DNA of 64,000 bases from Streptomyces nigra (GTDB lineage Bacteria > Actinomycetota > Actinomycetes > Streptomycetales > Streptomycetaceae): positions 5,448,501-5,512,500 of the forward strand of contig NZ_CP029043.1 of assembly GCF_003074055.1 (NCBI RefSeq). The letters run 5' to 3'. Within the stretch, counting starts at the first letter, position 1, and each line of letters begins with the position of its first letter. A model generated the notes under the pieces. The model did no database searches. It was not told the DNA's origin and saw only the letters and a list, made by a program, of their open reading frames with translations. The position numbers and the translations under genes were made by a program. Below, piece by piece: positions 53,265 to 62,367 of this stretch.

Positions 53265-56200
53265 ATGGCGGGACGGGGCCCGCGGGCGGCGGACGCGGAC
53301 GCGGACATGGACGGGGCGCGGGGGACGGGCGGCGGCTCGGAGCAGCCCCGCGTGGCTACCGCGTCCCATCGGGCTCGACGCTCCCGCCACGACGACGGCC
53401 GCGCCCGGCACGCCCGGCGCCCCGATGGTGATGCGCCGACCGCTGCCCTCCGTGACGATGCCCTGGTCCGTGTCCACGACGCGGCCGGGCGGCCCCGCGG
53501 CCTCGGTTTCATGGCCGACCATCACGGCACCGTCGTCACCGCGCACGAGGTCGTCGACGGACTCTCCCGGCTCGTCCTGCACACCGCCGGGGGCAGCCGC
53601 AGCTGTGTGGTGAGCGCCGAGGCGGTGACCCCGCTGCCCGAGCGGGGCCTGGCCCTCGTCCGCACCGAGGGACTGGGCGTCGACCCGCTGCCGGTGACCG
53701 TGCGGGACGCCTGCGAGACCGGCACCTACGTAGACATCCCGGCCGGCGGCTGGCGGCAGGCCCGGGTACTCGACGCCACGCCCGCCACCTACACGGCGAC
53801 CGACCGCTGCCACGGCCTCGACGGCGTCCTGGAGCTCGCCATCGGCACCGCGGGCCGGGACGCGCTGCGGCTGGGCGGAGGCGCCGCCGGGGGACCCGTG
53901 CTCGACGCCGCGACCGGCGCCGTCCTCGGCGTCCTCGGCACCGCCCTGCAGTCCGCCCACAGCGACGCCGTGCTCGCCGCACCCCTGCGGCCCGCCCAGG
54001 ACGGACCGCTGGCCACCCTGCTCGCCGACAACGCCGCGACGGTGCCCGCTCACGGCGCCGACCTGAACCTCGCCGGGGTGCTGGAGCTGACCGCCACCTC
54101 CGTCGCCCAGGACGCTCCGCCCGCCGGGTCCGGCCCCGCGCCCGTGCCCCGGGCCGCCGTGACCGCAGCGTTCGACGCCTTCCTCGCCGGCCCCGCCGCG
54201 GTGCTCGGCCTGGTCGGGCCACCCGGCAGCGGCCGTACGACGGAACTCGCGGGGCTCGCCGCGCGGCGCAGCCAAGGACCCGAGCCCGCTCCCACGCTGT
54301 GGCTGCGCGGCGCCGACCTGCGCGGCGACGACACCTCCGTCGCCGACGCCGCCCACCGGGCGCTGGACCGGGCCGCGCGCATCGTCGCCGCGTCCGGCCC
54401 CGACGAGCCCGCCCGTGACCTCACCCCGGAGCTGCCGGCCCGGCTCGCCCGTGCCATGGGCCGCCCCCTGCTGCTCCTGCTCGACGGCCCCGAGGAGATG
54501 CCGCCCGGCGCCGCGGACCGCCTCGCCGAGTGGACCGGCGCCACCGCGCGGTGGCTGCGGGACCACGGCGCCCGGCTGGTGGTGGCCTGCCGGACCGAGT
54601 TCTGGGAGACGGCCGGCGCCGGATTCCCCGCGGACCTGCTGCACGCGCCCGACGGTCACGACGGTCAGCCTCACCGGACCGTGCCGCCGTGCCTCCGCCT
54701 CGGCGACCTCACCCCGGAGGAGGCCCGGCAGGCCCGCGCCCGCCACGGCATCCCGGACGACGCCCTCACCGACGCCGACGCCCGACACCCCCTGACCCTC
54801 CGCCTCCTCGCCGACGTGTGCGCCGCCCGGCCCGGGGCGCCCGCACCCCACCGGGCCGACCGTCACGACGTCCTCTCCGCCCACCTCGACCTGATGTGCC
54901 TGCGCGTCGCCGTCCGCCTCGCCGCCGAGAACGACCTGCGCGGCACCGCCGTCCGCCGGCTCGCCGCCCGCGTCGCCGGCCAGGTCCACGAGGCCGCCCG
55001 GCGCAGCCTCGGCAGCGGACAGGGAGAACTCGACCGGCCCACCTTCGAGGCCGTGTTCCCCTGGGGCCAGGCACCCGTCTGGCTCGGCGGCGCCACCGGC
55101 TGGGCCCGCGCCGTCCTCACCGAAGGACTCCTCGTCCCCGCCGGCGACGGCTACCGCTTCGCCCACGAGGAACTGGCCGACTGGCTGCAGGGCCTCCACC
55201 TCGACCTCGACGAGGCTCTGCGCGCCCTCCTCCGCCCTTGTTCCAGCGGGATCATGGACCGGCCCGCCCCTTTTGTTCCGCACGACCGCGTCGGCCCCGT
55301 CCTCCAAGCCCTGCTGCTCCTCCCACGGCTCCACGGCACCGAACGCCTCGCCGACCGGCTGACCGAGCTGTCCGACGCGCTCGACACCGACCGGACCGAC
55401 TGGTGGGCGGCCCGGCTGCTCACCGAGACCCTGCTGCGGGTCCCCGACGCCACGCCCTACCTGGACGTCCTGCGGCTGACCGCCGACCGGATCGTCGCCT
55501 GGCGGCGGCAGGGGCACCCCGCGCCCGCCGACCTCGGCCCCGGCTTCTGGACCGCGCTGCCGCTCCCCGGCGCCGAGCGCCTCGACCTGCTGCGCCGCCT
55601 CGTCCCCGCCGACGGCCCGGTCGACGACTCCGAGGCACCCCGGCCGCCCCGCTACCTGGACGCCGTCGCCCGTCTCCTCGCCGACGACCCCACCGCCGTA
55701 CAGCCCCGGCTCACCCGCTGGTTCGACGACGACCGGCCGCTGCCCGCCACCCCGCACGCCACCGTCGCCCTCGCCGCCCAGGCACTGCTCCACACCCACC
55801 GGCACCGCGCCCTCGACGACCTCACCGAGACCCTCGTCGCCAGCGCCCACCCCCGCGCCGACGAACTGCTCGCCGCCCTCGCCGAGGAGGAGCCGTCCGC
55901 CGTCTGCCGGGCCGTGGACCGCTGGGCCCACGACGAACGGCCCGCCCGGCGCGTCGCCGCCCTCGCCCACGGGCTGCGCGCCGCACCCCACGTCCACACC
56001 GAGGCCGACCGCGAACTCCTGCGCTACGCCGCCCTCGCGCTGCTCGCCCGCCCCGCCGACAGTGCCCTGCACGGCGGCGCCCTCGCCCTCCTCGTCCGCG
56101 ACCCCGTCACCCGCGCCCGCCATCTCCCGCAGGCCCTCGCGCACTTCACGGCCGCCGACCCGCAGTTCCCGCCCAGCGCCCTCGTCGCCGCGCTCGCCAC

Positions 56201-56852
56201 CCACCCCGAACCGGTCCTCGACGCCTTCCGCGCCCGGCTGGAGCGGCCCGGCACGGGCGCCGTGCTGCGCACCCTCGCCGACGTCACCACACCCGCCCTC
56301 GCCCGCCGTGTCGCCGGTCTCGTCCGGGAGGCGGTGGCCCGGCACCCGGAGACCGCCGCCGACGTCGCCGCCTATGTCGACCGGTGCCTCGACCAGGGGC
56401 CCGGAGCCCGAGCCGTCCTCTTCCCGCTCGTCACCAGCCTCCTCGACGGCGGCCCCGAACAGGTGCGGGCCGCCCTCGCGACCGTGCTCGCCACCCCCGG
56501 CACCCCCGTCTCCCGCGGACTGCGCCGGGAGCTGCTCGACTTCCTGCTCACCCACGAGCAGGCGCCGCCCGTGCTGGACGCCCTGCTGCACGCCGCCGTA
56601 CGCCGGACCGGCGGCGCACCGGACGACGACCTGCGCGACCTCGTCCATCACACCGGGCTGCTGCTCGTCCGCACCCCCGACGGCGCCGCCCGCTTCGACC
56701 GGGGTCTCGTCGACCTCGCCCGGGACGTCCCCGGCTTCGCCGCGCGGGTCGCCGGCTGGCTCATCGACACTCCGCGGGACTGGGCGGCCGTCGTCGGCCC
56801 CAGCACCCGCCGCATGATCGAGAACCTGGCAGGCGTCCGGGTCCCCGTCTGA
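53265..56852 (+). CDS. Trypsin-fold pseudoprotease fused to a STAND-like NTPase and helical repeats
   Basis: A 1195-residue protein from ATG 53265, chosen for GGGGAGG seven bases upstream. Residues 65-235 follow the trypsin fold, but the triad is lost: the His motif TAAH reads TAHE (Glu95 in the His place), the Asp of DLALL is Gly128 (GLALV) and the Ser of GxSGGP is Ala208 (GAAGGP). Residues 300-560 are a P-loop NTPase with Walker A GPPGSGRT at 318-325 (Arg replaces Lys) and Walker B LLLLLD ending at Asp407. A winged-helix-like FAHEELADWLQ segment near residue 630 recalls NACHT/STAND proteins. The last 550 residues are Ala/Leu-rich helices like HEAT repeats. Function unknown; signalling scaffold is my inference. 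Confidence 0.8.
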   Translation: MAGRGPRAADADADMDGARGTGGGSEQPRVATASHRARRSRHDDGRARHARRPDGDAPTAALRDDALVRVHDAAGRPRGLGFMADHHGTVVTAHEVVDGLSRLVLHTAGGSRSCVVSAEAVTPLPERGLALVRTEGLGVDPLPVTVRDACETGTYVDIPAGGWRQARVLDATPATYTATDRCHGLDGVLELAIGTAGRDALRLGGGAAGGPVLDAATGAVLGVLGTALQSAHSDAVLAAPLRPAQDGPLATLLADNAATVPAHGADLNLAGVLELTATSVAQDAPPAGSGPAPVPRAAVTAAFDAFLAGPAAVLGLVGPPGSGRTTELAGLAARRSQGPEPAPTLWLRGADLRGDDTSVADAAHRALDRAARIVAASGPDEPARDLTPELPARLARAMGRPLLLLLDGPEEMPPGAADRLAEWTGATARWLRDHGARLVVACRTEFWETAGAGFPADLLHAPDGHDGQPHRTVPPCLRLGDLTPEEARQARARHGIPDDALTDADARHPLTLRLLADVCAARPGAPAPHRADRHDVLSAHLDLMCLRVAVRLAAENDLRGTAVRRLAARVAGQVHEAARRSLGSGQGELDRPTFEAVFPWGQAPVWLGGATGWARAVLTEGLLVPAGDGYRFAHEELADWLQGLHLDLDEALRALLRPCSSGIMDRPAPFVPHDRVGPVLQALLLLPRLHGTERLADRLTELSDALDTDRTDWWAARLLTETLLRVPDATPYLDVLRLTADRIVAWRRQGHPAPADLGPGFWTALPLPGAERLDLLRRLVPADGPVDDSEAPRPPRYLDAVARLLADDPTAVQPRLTRWFDDDRPLPATPHATVALAAQALLHTHRHRALDDLTETLVASAHPRADELLAALAEEEPSAVCRAVDRWAHDERPARRVAALAHGLRAAPHVHTEADRELLRYAALALLARPADSALHGGALALLVRDPVTRARHLPQALAHFTAADPQFPPSALVAALATHPEPVLDAFRARLERPGTGAVLRTLADVTTPALARRVAGLVREAVARHPETAADVAAYVDRCLDQGPGARAVLFPLVTSLLDGGPEQVRAALATVLATPGTPVSRGLRRELLDFLLTHEQAPPVLDALLHAAVRRTGGAPDDDLRDLVHHTGLLLVRTPDGAARFDRGLVDLARDVPGFAARVAGWLIDTPRDWAAVVGPSTRRMIENLAGVRVPV

Positions 56853-56997
56853 ACGGGGCACCGGCGCGTGCACCCCGTCACAGCGCCCATGCCGATGCGG
56901 GCAGGGAGCCGTCGGCATGGCACCCTTAGACCTGCGTAAGACCGTTTGGGCAATGACGGACACCGGTTCGACGAGTTTGCGACAAGGAGCAGGCACA

Positions 56998-57954
56998 GTG
57001 CAGCGCTGGCGTGGCTTGGAGGACATCCCCCAGGACTGGGGGCGCAGCGTCGTCACCATCGGTTCCTACGACGGAGTCCACCGCGGGCACCAGCTGATCA
57101 TTCGGCATGCCGTGGACCGGGCCCGCGAGCTGGGCGTCCCGGCCGTCGTCGTCACCTTCGACCCGCACCCCAGCGAGGTCGTCCGCCCCGGCAGCCACCC
57201 GCCCCTGCTCGCCCCGCACCACCGGCGCGCCGAGCTGATGGCCGAGCTGGGCGTGGACGCGGTGCTCATCCTGCCGTTCACGACCGAGTTCTCGAAGCTG
57301 TCGCCGGCCGAGTTCGTCGTCAAGGTCCTCGTCGACAAGCTGCACGCCAAGGCGGTCGTCGAGGGCCCCAACTTCCGCTTCGGCCACCGCGCCGCAGGGA
57401 ATGTCGAGTTCCTCGCGGAGCAGGGCAAGATCTACGACTACGAGGTCGAGGTCGTCGACCTGTATGTGAGCGGTGAGGCGGGCGGCGGCGAGCCGTTCTC
57501 CTCGACCCTGACCCGCCGCCTGGTCGCCGAGGGCGACGTCGAGGGCGCCGCCGAGATCCTGGGACGCCCGCACCGCGTGGAGGGCGTCGTCGTGCGCGGC
57601 GCGCAGCGCGGCCGTGAACTCGGCTTCCCCACCGCCAACGTGGAGACCCTGCCGCACACCGCCGTCCCCGCCGACGGCGTCTACGCCGGCTGGCTGCACG
57701 CCCAGGGCGAGGTCATGCCGGCCGCCGTCTCGGTCGGCACCAACCCGCAGTTCGACGGCACCGAGCGCACGGTGGAGGCGTACGCCATCGACCGCGTCGG
57801 ACTCGACCTGTACGGGCTGCATGTGGCGGTGGACTTCCTCGCCTATGTGCGCGGCCAGGAGAAGTTCGACTCGCTGGACGCGCTCCTGGAGGCCATGGCC
57901 CGGGACGTGCAGCGCTGCCGTGAGCTGATCGCGGAGGCCGGCGACCCGGCCTGA
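56998..57954 (+). CDS. ribF: Bifunctional riboflavin kinase / FAD synthetase
   Basis: A 318-residue protein from GTG 56998 behind AAGGAG. The N-terminal adenylyltransferase has GSYDGVHRGHQLII and TFDPHPSEVV; the C-terminal kinase has GRELGFPTANVE and VSVGTNPQFDGTERTVEAYAID. It converts riboflavin to FMN and FAD. Closely follows the pseudoprotease gene (145 bp), and ends at a strong terminator. Confidence 0.96.
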   Translation: MQRWRGLEDIPQDWGRSVVTIGSYDGVHRGHQLIIRHAVDRARELGVPAVVVTFDPHPSEVVRPGSHPPLLAPHHRRAELMAELGVDAVLILPFTTEFSKLSPAEFVVKVLVDKLHAKAVVEGPNFRFGHRAAGNVEFLAEQGKIYDYEVEVVDLYVSGEAGGGEPFSSTLTRRLVAEGDVEGAAEILGRPHRVEGVVVRGAQRGRELGFPTANVETLPHTAVPADGVYAGWLHAQGEVMPAAVSVGTNPQFDGTERTVEAYAIDRVGLDLYGLHVAVDFLAYVRGQEKFDSLDALLEAMARDVQRCRELIAEAGDPA

Positions 57955-57972
57955 CCCGCATTTCCTTTTACG

Positions 57973-58015
57973 ACGGCGGAGGGCCGGCACCGTACAGGTG
58001 CCGGCCCTCCGCCGT
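57973..58015. terminator. 19-bp-stem bidirectional terminator
   Basis: Perfect arms at 57973-57991 (ACGGCGGAGGGCCGGCACC) and 57997-58015 with a GTACA loop, between the convergent ribF and ESX-associated ATPase genes. It is preceded on the plus strand by a T-rich stretch (TTTCCTTTT), so the minus-strand transcript would have the A/U tail. Confidence 0.93.
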
Positions 58016-58027
58016 TCGCGCGTCCCG

Positions 58028-61000
58028 CTACTGCTGGGTCCAGCCGGGCGGGACGACGCCCGGCTGCTGCCCCTGCTGCCCCTGCTGCCCCTGCTGCGGT
58101 TCCTGCGGCGGCGGAGGCGCCTGCTGCTGCCACTCCTGGCCCGGCGCGGGCTGCTGCGGAGCCTGCTGCCAGCCCTGCCCGGGCGGCGGGGCACCACCGG
58201 GCTGGGCGTACGGCTGCTGGGGCTGCTGCGGCGGATACCCCTGCTGCTGCGGATGCTGCTGGTACTGCATGTGCGGGTTGCCGAAGCCCTGCTGGGTCCG
58301 CGCGATGTCCTCCGCGATCAGGGCGGCGAGGTCGAAGTACGCCTCACGCGTCTTCGGGCGCATCATGTCGAGGTCCACCTCGGCACCGGCGGAGAGGTGC
58401 TCGTCGAAGGGGATCACGACGACACCGCGGCAACGGGTCTCGAAGTGGGCGACGATGTCGTCCACCTTGATCATCTTGCCGGTCTCACGGACTCCGGAGA
58501 TCACGGTGACCGACCGCTGCACGAGGTCCGCGAAGCCGTTCGCCGACAGCCAGTCCAGCGTCGTCGAGGCGCTGCTCGCACCGTCCACCGACGGGGTGGA
58601 GATGATGATCAGCTGGTCGGCGAGGTCCAGCACCCCGCGCATGGCGCTGTAGAGCAGACCGGTTCCCGAGTCCGTGAGGATGATCGGGTACTGGCGGCCC
58701 AGCACGTCCAGGGCGCTGCGGTAGTCCTGGTCGTTGAACGTGGTGGAGACCGCCGGGTCCACGTCGTTGGCGATGATCTCCAGACCGGAGGGCGCCTGCG
58801 AGGTGAAGCGGCGGATGTCCATGTAGCTGTTGAGCTGCGGGATCGCCTGCACCAGGTCACGGATCGTGGCGCCCGTCTCGCGGCGCACCCGGCGGCCGAG
58901 CGTGCCGGCGTCCGGGTTGGCGTCGATCGCCAGGATCTTGTCCTGCCGCTCGGTGGCCAGCGTGGCACCCAGCGACATGGTCGTCGTGGTCTTGCCGACA
59001 CCGCCCTTGAGGCTGATGACCGCGATCCGGTAGCAGGACATCACCGGCGTACGGATCAGACCGAGCTTGCGCTCCCGTTCCGCCTGCTCCTTCTTCGCGC
59101 CGAGCTTGAAGCGGGACGGGCCCTGGTTGTTCTTGCGGGCCTTCGGCTGGTTGCGCAGCAGACGGTCGGACGACAGCTCCACGGCGGCGTTGTAGCCGAG
59201 GGGGGTGCCGGGCGCGGCTTGCTGCTGCTGCGGAGCACCCGGGCCGGCCTGCGGACCGGGGGGCGCCGACCAGCCGCCCTGGCTGCCGTAGGCGGCGGGC
59301 GTCTGCGGCTGGGCCGGGGGTTGTTGCGCGTCCGGCTGCTGGGGGTGCTGCGGCTGTTGCGGCTGGGGCTGGCCGGGCTGTTGGGGGTAGCCGTAGCCCG
59401 GCTGTTGCTGCGGGTAGCCGTAGCCGGGCTGCGGCTGCGGTTGGCCGGGCTGGCCCGGCTGCTGCGGGTAGCCGTAGGGCTGGGGCTGGGGCTGGGCGGG
59501 GTGCTGCGGGGCCTGCTGGGGGTGCGGCTGGGGCTGGCCCGGCTGCTGGGGGTAGCCGTACGGCTGGGGCTGGCCCGGCTGGCCTGCTGGTGCGGGCTGG
59601 GGGGCCGCCTGGCGCGGGTCGACGGGCTGAGCGGGCTGGCCGGGCTGCGGCTGGGCCGGGCCGAAGCCGCCCTGTGCCGGGGGCTGCTGGGGCTGGGGCT
59701 GGCCGGGCTGCTGCGGGTAGCCGTAACCGGGCACCGGCGGAGCGCCCTGGGCCGGCGGCTGCGGGACGCCCTGCTGCGGTGCTCCCTGCTGCTGCGGGTG
59801 CGCGGGCACGAAGCCCTGGGGGAGCGGCGGGAGCGGCTGGCCGGGCTGCTGCTGCCCGGTGGGCTGCTGCTGTCCGATGGGCTGCGCGTGCGGCTGCTCA
59901 CCCGGGGCTGCGGGCGGCTGTGCGGGGGCGCCGGGCTGGGCGTGCGGGGGCATCGGCGCCTGAGCCTGCGGCTGTTCGGGCGTGGCGGGCCGAGCCTCCG
60001 GCTCGGGGGCCGCCTCCGGGGGCGCGGGCTGCGCGTCGGCCTCGGGCTGTGTGGCGGGCTCCTGCTGAGCGGCGGACTCCGGCCGCGGGGCGTCGGCCTG
60101 GGGCGTGGCGTCGGCCTCCGGCTCGGTGTTCTGCTCCGGCTCCGGCTCGTCGTCGTCACCGCCGAACAGGCGGGCGGCCTCGGCGTCGGCAGCGGCGTGG
60201 TTGAACTCGGACTCGGGCTCGGGGCGCTCCGCCTCCGGCTGCTCGGCCACCGGGGGAACGGGGGCGGGCGGTTCCGGGGCGGCGGGCGCGGGCGCCGCCG
60301 GTGCCTGGGCGCTCTCGTCGACCGGGCGCAGCACCGGGAAGCCGGGGGCGGCCGGAGGAGCGGAGGCCGCGGCCGGGGGAGCGGCTGGTGCGGCAGGCGG
60401 AGCTACCGGCGCGGCAGGCGGTGCTACCGGTGCGGCCGGTGCGGGCGTGGCCTGCTGGGGCTGCGACTGCTGGCCGGGCTGCTGGGGGTAGCCGTAGCCG
60501 CCGGGGGTGTTCGGCTGAGGCGTGCCGAATCCGCCGGAGGTGTCCTGGCTCTGCTGGGGTGCGGGCGTGCCGGGCTGCTGGGGGTAGCCGTAGCCGCCGG
60601 GGGTGTTCGGCTGAGGCGTGCCGAGTCCGCCGGAGGTGTCCTGGCTCTGCTGGGGTGCGGGCGTGCCGGGCTGCTGGGGGTAGCCGTAACTGCCGGGGGT
60701 GTTCGGCTGAGGCGTGCCGAATCCGCCGGAGGTGTCCTGGCTCTGCTGGGGTGCGGGCGCGCCGGGCTGCTGGGGGTAGCCGTAGCCGCCGGACGCCGGA
60801 GCGGCGCCCGGGCCGGACTGCTGCTGGGGGAATCCGTAGCCACCCGCGGTCTGCCCCTGCTGCGGCGCGGCCGGAGCGCCCTGGGCCGGTGCGGGGCCCG
60901 GGCCGGCCGGAACGCCGGGCGGACCCGTGGGCGTACCGATGGGCGTGCCGGTCGGCGGTGGCGGTGCCGGGGGTTCCGGCTGACCGCTCGGCGAGGAGCC

Positions 61001-61132
61001 ACCCTGCGTGCTCTGGGCATACCAGGCGGGAGGTGTGTAGACGATTTCGAACTCGCCCGTGAGATCCACCTCGTGATCGTCCCCGTCCGAGGAAGGGCTC
61101 CCGCCGTTGTACTCGGACCGATCCCTGTTCAC
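58028..61132 (-). CDS. EspI-like MinD/ParA-type ATPase with a very long Pro/Gln-rich N-terminus
   Basis: A 1034-residue protein from GTG 61132, six bases after a perfect AGGAGG. Residues 40-690 are disordered and rich in Pro, Gln, Gly and Tyr (GYGYPQQPG units), including a 32-residue tandem repeat. The ATPase starts near residue 695: deviant Walker A VISLKGGVGKTTTTMSLG, then DANPDAGTLG, and a switch region LTDSGTGLL. A Gln-rich tail ends it. In mycobacteria EspI has this layout and modulates ESX-1 secretion; here the adjacent eccE supports the same link. It is not a chromosome-partition ParA, as no parB or parS is near. Confidence 0.87.
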   Translation of the reverse strand: MNRDRSEYNGGSPSSDGDDHEVDLTGEFEIVYTPPAWYAQSTQGGSSPSGQPEPPAPPPPTGTPIGTPTGPPGVPAGPGPAPAQGAPAAPQQGQTAGGYGFPQQQSGPGAAPASGGYGYPQQPGAPAPQQSQDTSGGFGTPQPNTPGSYGYPQQPGTPAPQQSQDTSGGLGTPQPNTPGGYGYPQQPGTPAPQQSQDTSGGFGTPQPNTPGGYGYPQQPGQQSQPQQATPAPAAPVAPPAAPVAPPAAPAAPPAAASAPPAAPGFPVLRPVDESAQAPAAPAPAAPEPPAPVPPVAEQPEAERPEPESEFNHAAADAEAARLFGGDDDEPEPEQNTEPEADATPQADAPRPESAAQQEPATQPEADAQPAPPEAAPEPEARPATPEQPQAQAPMPPHAQPGAPAQPPAAPGEQPHAQPIGQQQPTGQQQPGQPLPPLPQGFVPAHPQQQGAPQQGVPQPPAQGAPPVPGYGYPQQPGQPQPQQPPAQGGFGPAQPQPGQPAQPVDPRQAAPQPAPAGQPGQPQPYGYPQQPGQPQPHPQQAPQHPAQPQPQPYGYPQQPGQPGQPQPQPGYGYPQQQPGYGYPQQPGQPQPQQPQHPQQPDAQQPPAQPQTPAAYGSQGGWSAPPGPQAGPGAPQQQQAAPGTPLGYNAAVELSSDRLLRNQPKARKNNQGPSRFKLGAKKEQAERERKLGLIRTPVMSCYRIAVISLKGGVGKTTTTMSLGATLATERQDKILAIDANPDAGTLGRRVRRETGATIRDLVQAIPQLNSYMDIRRFTSQAPSGLEIIANDVDPAVSTTFNDQDYRSALDVLGRQYPIILTDSGTGLLYSAMRGVLDLADQLIIISTPSVDGASSASTTLDWLSANGFADLVQRSVTVISGVRETGKMIKVDDIVAHFETRCRGVVVIPFDEHLSAGAEVDLDMMRPKTREAYFDLAALIAEDIARTQQGFGNPHMQYQQHPQQQGYPPQQPQQPYAQPGGAPPPGQGWQQAPQQPAPGQEWQQQAPPPPQEPQQGQQGQQGQQPGVVPPGWTQQ
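60479..60790 (-). repeat. 96-bp in-frame tandem repeat in the EspI-like gene
   Basis: Copies begin at 60479, 60575 and 60671, with a partial fourth at 60767. Each encodes 32 residues of the form YGYPQQPG[TA]PAPQQSQDTSG followed by G[FL]GTPQPNTPG. The copies differ by only a few bases, pointing to recent duplication or gene conversion. Confidence 0.93.
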
Positions 61133-61524
61133 TGCTTGCCTCCTGGTCAGCCACTGCTGCTGAGCGTGTCGTCGTCGCGGCCGGGCGGACCGAGTGGCGA
61201 GTCCCACGCGACTGCGATCGTCACCGCACCACCAGAAGCCTAATCACTCGCTTGGCGGGACGGAAAAGGCCCCATGTGCGCGGACGCTATAGCCCGGACT
61301 CCGTGGACGGAAGGGTTTTCCGAGCCCGGAGGGACCCGACCGCCGAGCCGGTGGAAGACGGCCACCGGCCCCCGGAGGGACACGATCACCGGCCGCCGAG
61401 AGGACCCGACCGCCGATCCCGCCGGACGTGACGGCCGGACCCGGACGACACGGTCGGCCGACCCTCGGGCTCAACGCCCCCCGCCGACCGCCCCGTTCAC
61501 CCCGTGCCCGGCGCCAACGACGGC
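61133..61524. other. 392-bp gap inside the ESX-associated gene set
   Basis: No supported reading frame. On the minus strand TAGGCT (61242-61237) is a possible -10, about 105 bases before the ATPase start. GCCGGTGG (61347-61354) / CCACCGGC (61362-61369) is a hairpin that may end the upstream transcript. GGACCCGACCGCCGA is directly repeated at 61332-61346 and 61402-61416, 70 bp apart. The rest shows nothing specific. Confidence 0.5.
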
Positions 61525-62367
61525 TCAGTCCATCCGGCGGGCCACACCGAGCAGCCCCGTCTCCGCATCCGTGGCCTCGGTCATCACGAACTTCTGGTGC
61601 TTGCGCGTACACCACAGCGCGACGCCGTCGTGCAGCGTCGGCAGATGCTGAAGGTGTTCCTCCGGAATGCCCAGAGTGTCCTTCACGGCCTCGGTCTCGT
61701 ACGGCGAGATGCGCTGGATGCCGACCAGATGGGCCTGCGACAGCCACCGCGGCGCGTGCTCGCTGACGAACGGCAGGACCGTCACCACGGCCTGCCACGG
61801 CACCGACGTCACCCGCCCGCGCGGCGGACGGATACCGCAGTCCCGGATCAGCACCACCGGGCTGGACACCGACGGGCCCTGCGCGGGCACCCGTCCCACC
61901 GGATACACCGTCACACACTGCTGACCGCCGCCGGCCGCCTGGGCCAACTGCTGCCACGCCTGCGGACGGCCGGTCTCGACGCCCACCCGCGCGCCGGTCG
62001 CCGCGGCCCGCAGCGCCAGCACCTGCGCCAGCCACAGACCGCCCACGAGTACGACGTCGAAGGGCGTGGGACGGGACAGGCCGAGCACCGCCGGCTGCGA
62101 CTCCGGGTCGGTGCCGATGAGGACGCCGTCGTCACCGATCGGCATGCTGATCGCCGCGAGCTCGTCGACGGTCACGACATGACGGTTGCGGCGCGGGCCG
62201 CGCAGCCCGAACCCAGGGCTGAAGATGCGCCGTTGCCGCTGAGCCGGCTCGGGCTGCCGGATGATCGGGATCATGCCGGTGTCGGTGGGGGAGGCCACAT
62301 GGGCCGGGGTGCGGCCGGGGGCCCGGCCCTGCTGGCCCGGGGGCATGGTCGGAGCGGGCTGGGACAT
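61525..62367 (-). CDS. Conserved ESX-associated protein, function unknown
   Basis: A 280-residue protein with no membrane segment. The first 55 residues are disordered. The rest is a compact alpha/beta domain: VVTVDELAAISMPIGDDGVLIGTDPESQPAVLGLSRPTPFDVVLVGGLWLAQVLALRA, VGVETGRPQAWQQLAQAAG, then VTSVPWQAVVTVLPFVSEHAP and a histidine-containing C-terminus. The core looks like a degenerate ATPase or phosphate-binding fold without a P-loop. It starts within the eccE stop codon (ATGA), so it is made together with EccE. Streptomyces ESX clusters contain this gene between eccE and the EspI-like gene. Confidence 0.8.
   Translation of the reverse strand: MSQPAPTMPPGQQGRAPGRTPAHVASPTDTGMIPIIRQPEPAQRQRRIFSPGFGLRGPRRNRHVVTVDELAAISMPIGDDGVLIGTDPESQPAVLGLSRPTPFDVVLVGGLWLAQVLALRAAATGARVGVETGRPQAWQQLAQAAGGGQQCVTVYPVGRVPAQGPSVSSPVVLIRDCGIRPPRGRVTSVPWQAVVTVLPFVSEHAPRWLSQAHLVGIQRISPYETEAVKDTLGIPEEHLQHLPTLHDGVALWCTRKHQKFVMTEATDAETGLLGVARRMD

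Noticed and set aside
60479..60790. Regularly spaced repeats that could be a CRISPR array
   Set aside because: The repeats are contiguous, in frame and without unique spacers; they encode a protein repeat.
58028..61132. Chromosome or plasmid partition ParA
   Set aside because: There is no parB or parS nearby; the long Pro/Gln arm and the adjacent eccE fit an ESX-associated EspI-like ATPase.
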